Below are positions 5,134 to 5,176 of a DNA stretch of 5,176 bases, in pieces; the first letter of the stretch is position 1; each line of letters starts with the position of its first letter. Source of the DNA: Galbitalea sp036495225 (GTDB lineage Bacteria > Actinomycetota > Actinomycetes > Actinomycetales > Microbacteriaceae); contig DASXNG010000082.1 of NCBI GenBank assembly GCA_036495225.1, positions 1 to 5,176 on the forward strand, read 5' to 3'. The translations under genes were made by a program, and so were the position numbers. Under the pieces are notes generated by a model. That model searched no databases, was not told the DNA's origin, and saw only the letters and a list, made by a program, of their open reading frames with translations.

Positions 5134-5176
5134 ATGGACCTTCCACAGGCGACCGCGCCAACCGTTATGGGAGCTG
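5134..5176 (+). CDS. Start of a probable gene divergent from the second MFS transporter, cut by the window edge
   Basis: An open frame begins at ATG 5134 and runs to the end of the window, giving MDLPQATAPTVMGA. Fourteen codons are too few to identify a family or even prove coding. Support comes from the TAGCTT box six bases upstream, in the same arrangement as three other genes here, and from the 64-base divergent spacing. Genes divergent from a lone MFS transporter are often its regulator (TetR or MarR type), but nothing in these residues shows that. A second ATG at residue 12 could be the true start. Confidence 0.45.
   Translation, partial: MDLPQATAPTVMGA

Noticed and set aside
1..5176. 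Insertion sequences, CRISPR arrays, tRNA genes or a defence system
   Set aside because: I read both strands for terminal inverted repeats, spaced direct repeats, tRNA-like folds and defence-type proteins and saw none. The genes are common metabolic, regulatory and transport families.

Overview
The window looks like a chromosomal segment of a high-GC actinobacterium. I infer the order Micrococcales, and the family Microbacteriaceae is my best guess. The reasons are the G+C-rich third codon positions, GTG starts, and short promoters of the form TAGNNT placed six bases before a start codon that has no Shine-Dalgarno sequence. I see no mobile element, CRISPR array, tRNA or rRNA, and every gene-free gap is shorter than 170 bases.

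Layout from left to right: (1) The left edge holds the first 130 residues of a minus-strand O-acetylhomoserine sulfhydrylase (MetY), with a readable -35/-10 promoter and a normal ribosome binding site. (2) A 165-base divergent intergenic region follows. On the plus strand it carries the promoter of a PadR-family repressor gene, with an inverted repeat over the -10 that is a good candidate for an autoregulatory operator. (3) The padR gene is followed two bases later by a 14-helix DHA2-type drug efflux pump of the major facilitator superfamily (MFS), forming a regulator-pump operon that ends in a long hairpin. (4) A YdfG-like NADP-dependent short-chain dehydrogenase starts 17 bases after that hairpin. 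(5) A second, minus-strand 14-helix MFS transporter converges on the dehydrogenase so closely that the two stop codons share one CTAG. (6) At the right edge is a short divergent intergenic region and the first 14 codons of a probable plus-strand gene.

Functionally, the padR-pump pair resembles known PadR-controlled multidrug efflux loci: the PadR protein probably represses its own operon until a toxic ligand is bound. The dehydrogenase and the second transporter are independent transcription units, and their substrates cannot be read from sequence. MetY belongs to methionine biosynthesis and seems to be a neighbour only by position.

The most interesting signals are regulatory. Four genes (padR, the dehydrogenase, the second transporter and the right-edge gene) all have a -10-like hexamer ending exactly six bases before the start codon and no convincing ribosome binding site, which points to leaderless mRNAs. 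The second transporter also lacks two canonical MFS motif residues and has acidic residues in or near its membrane helices. I did not find evidence of an entirely new multi-gene system; the gene content is ordinary.
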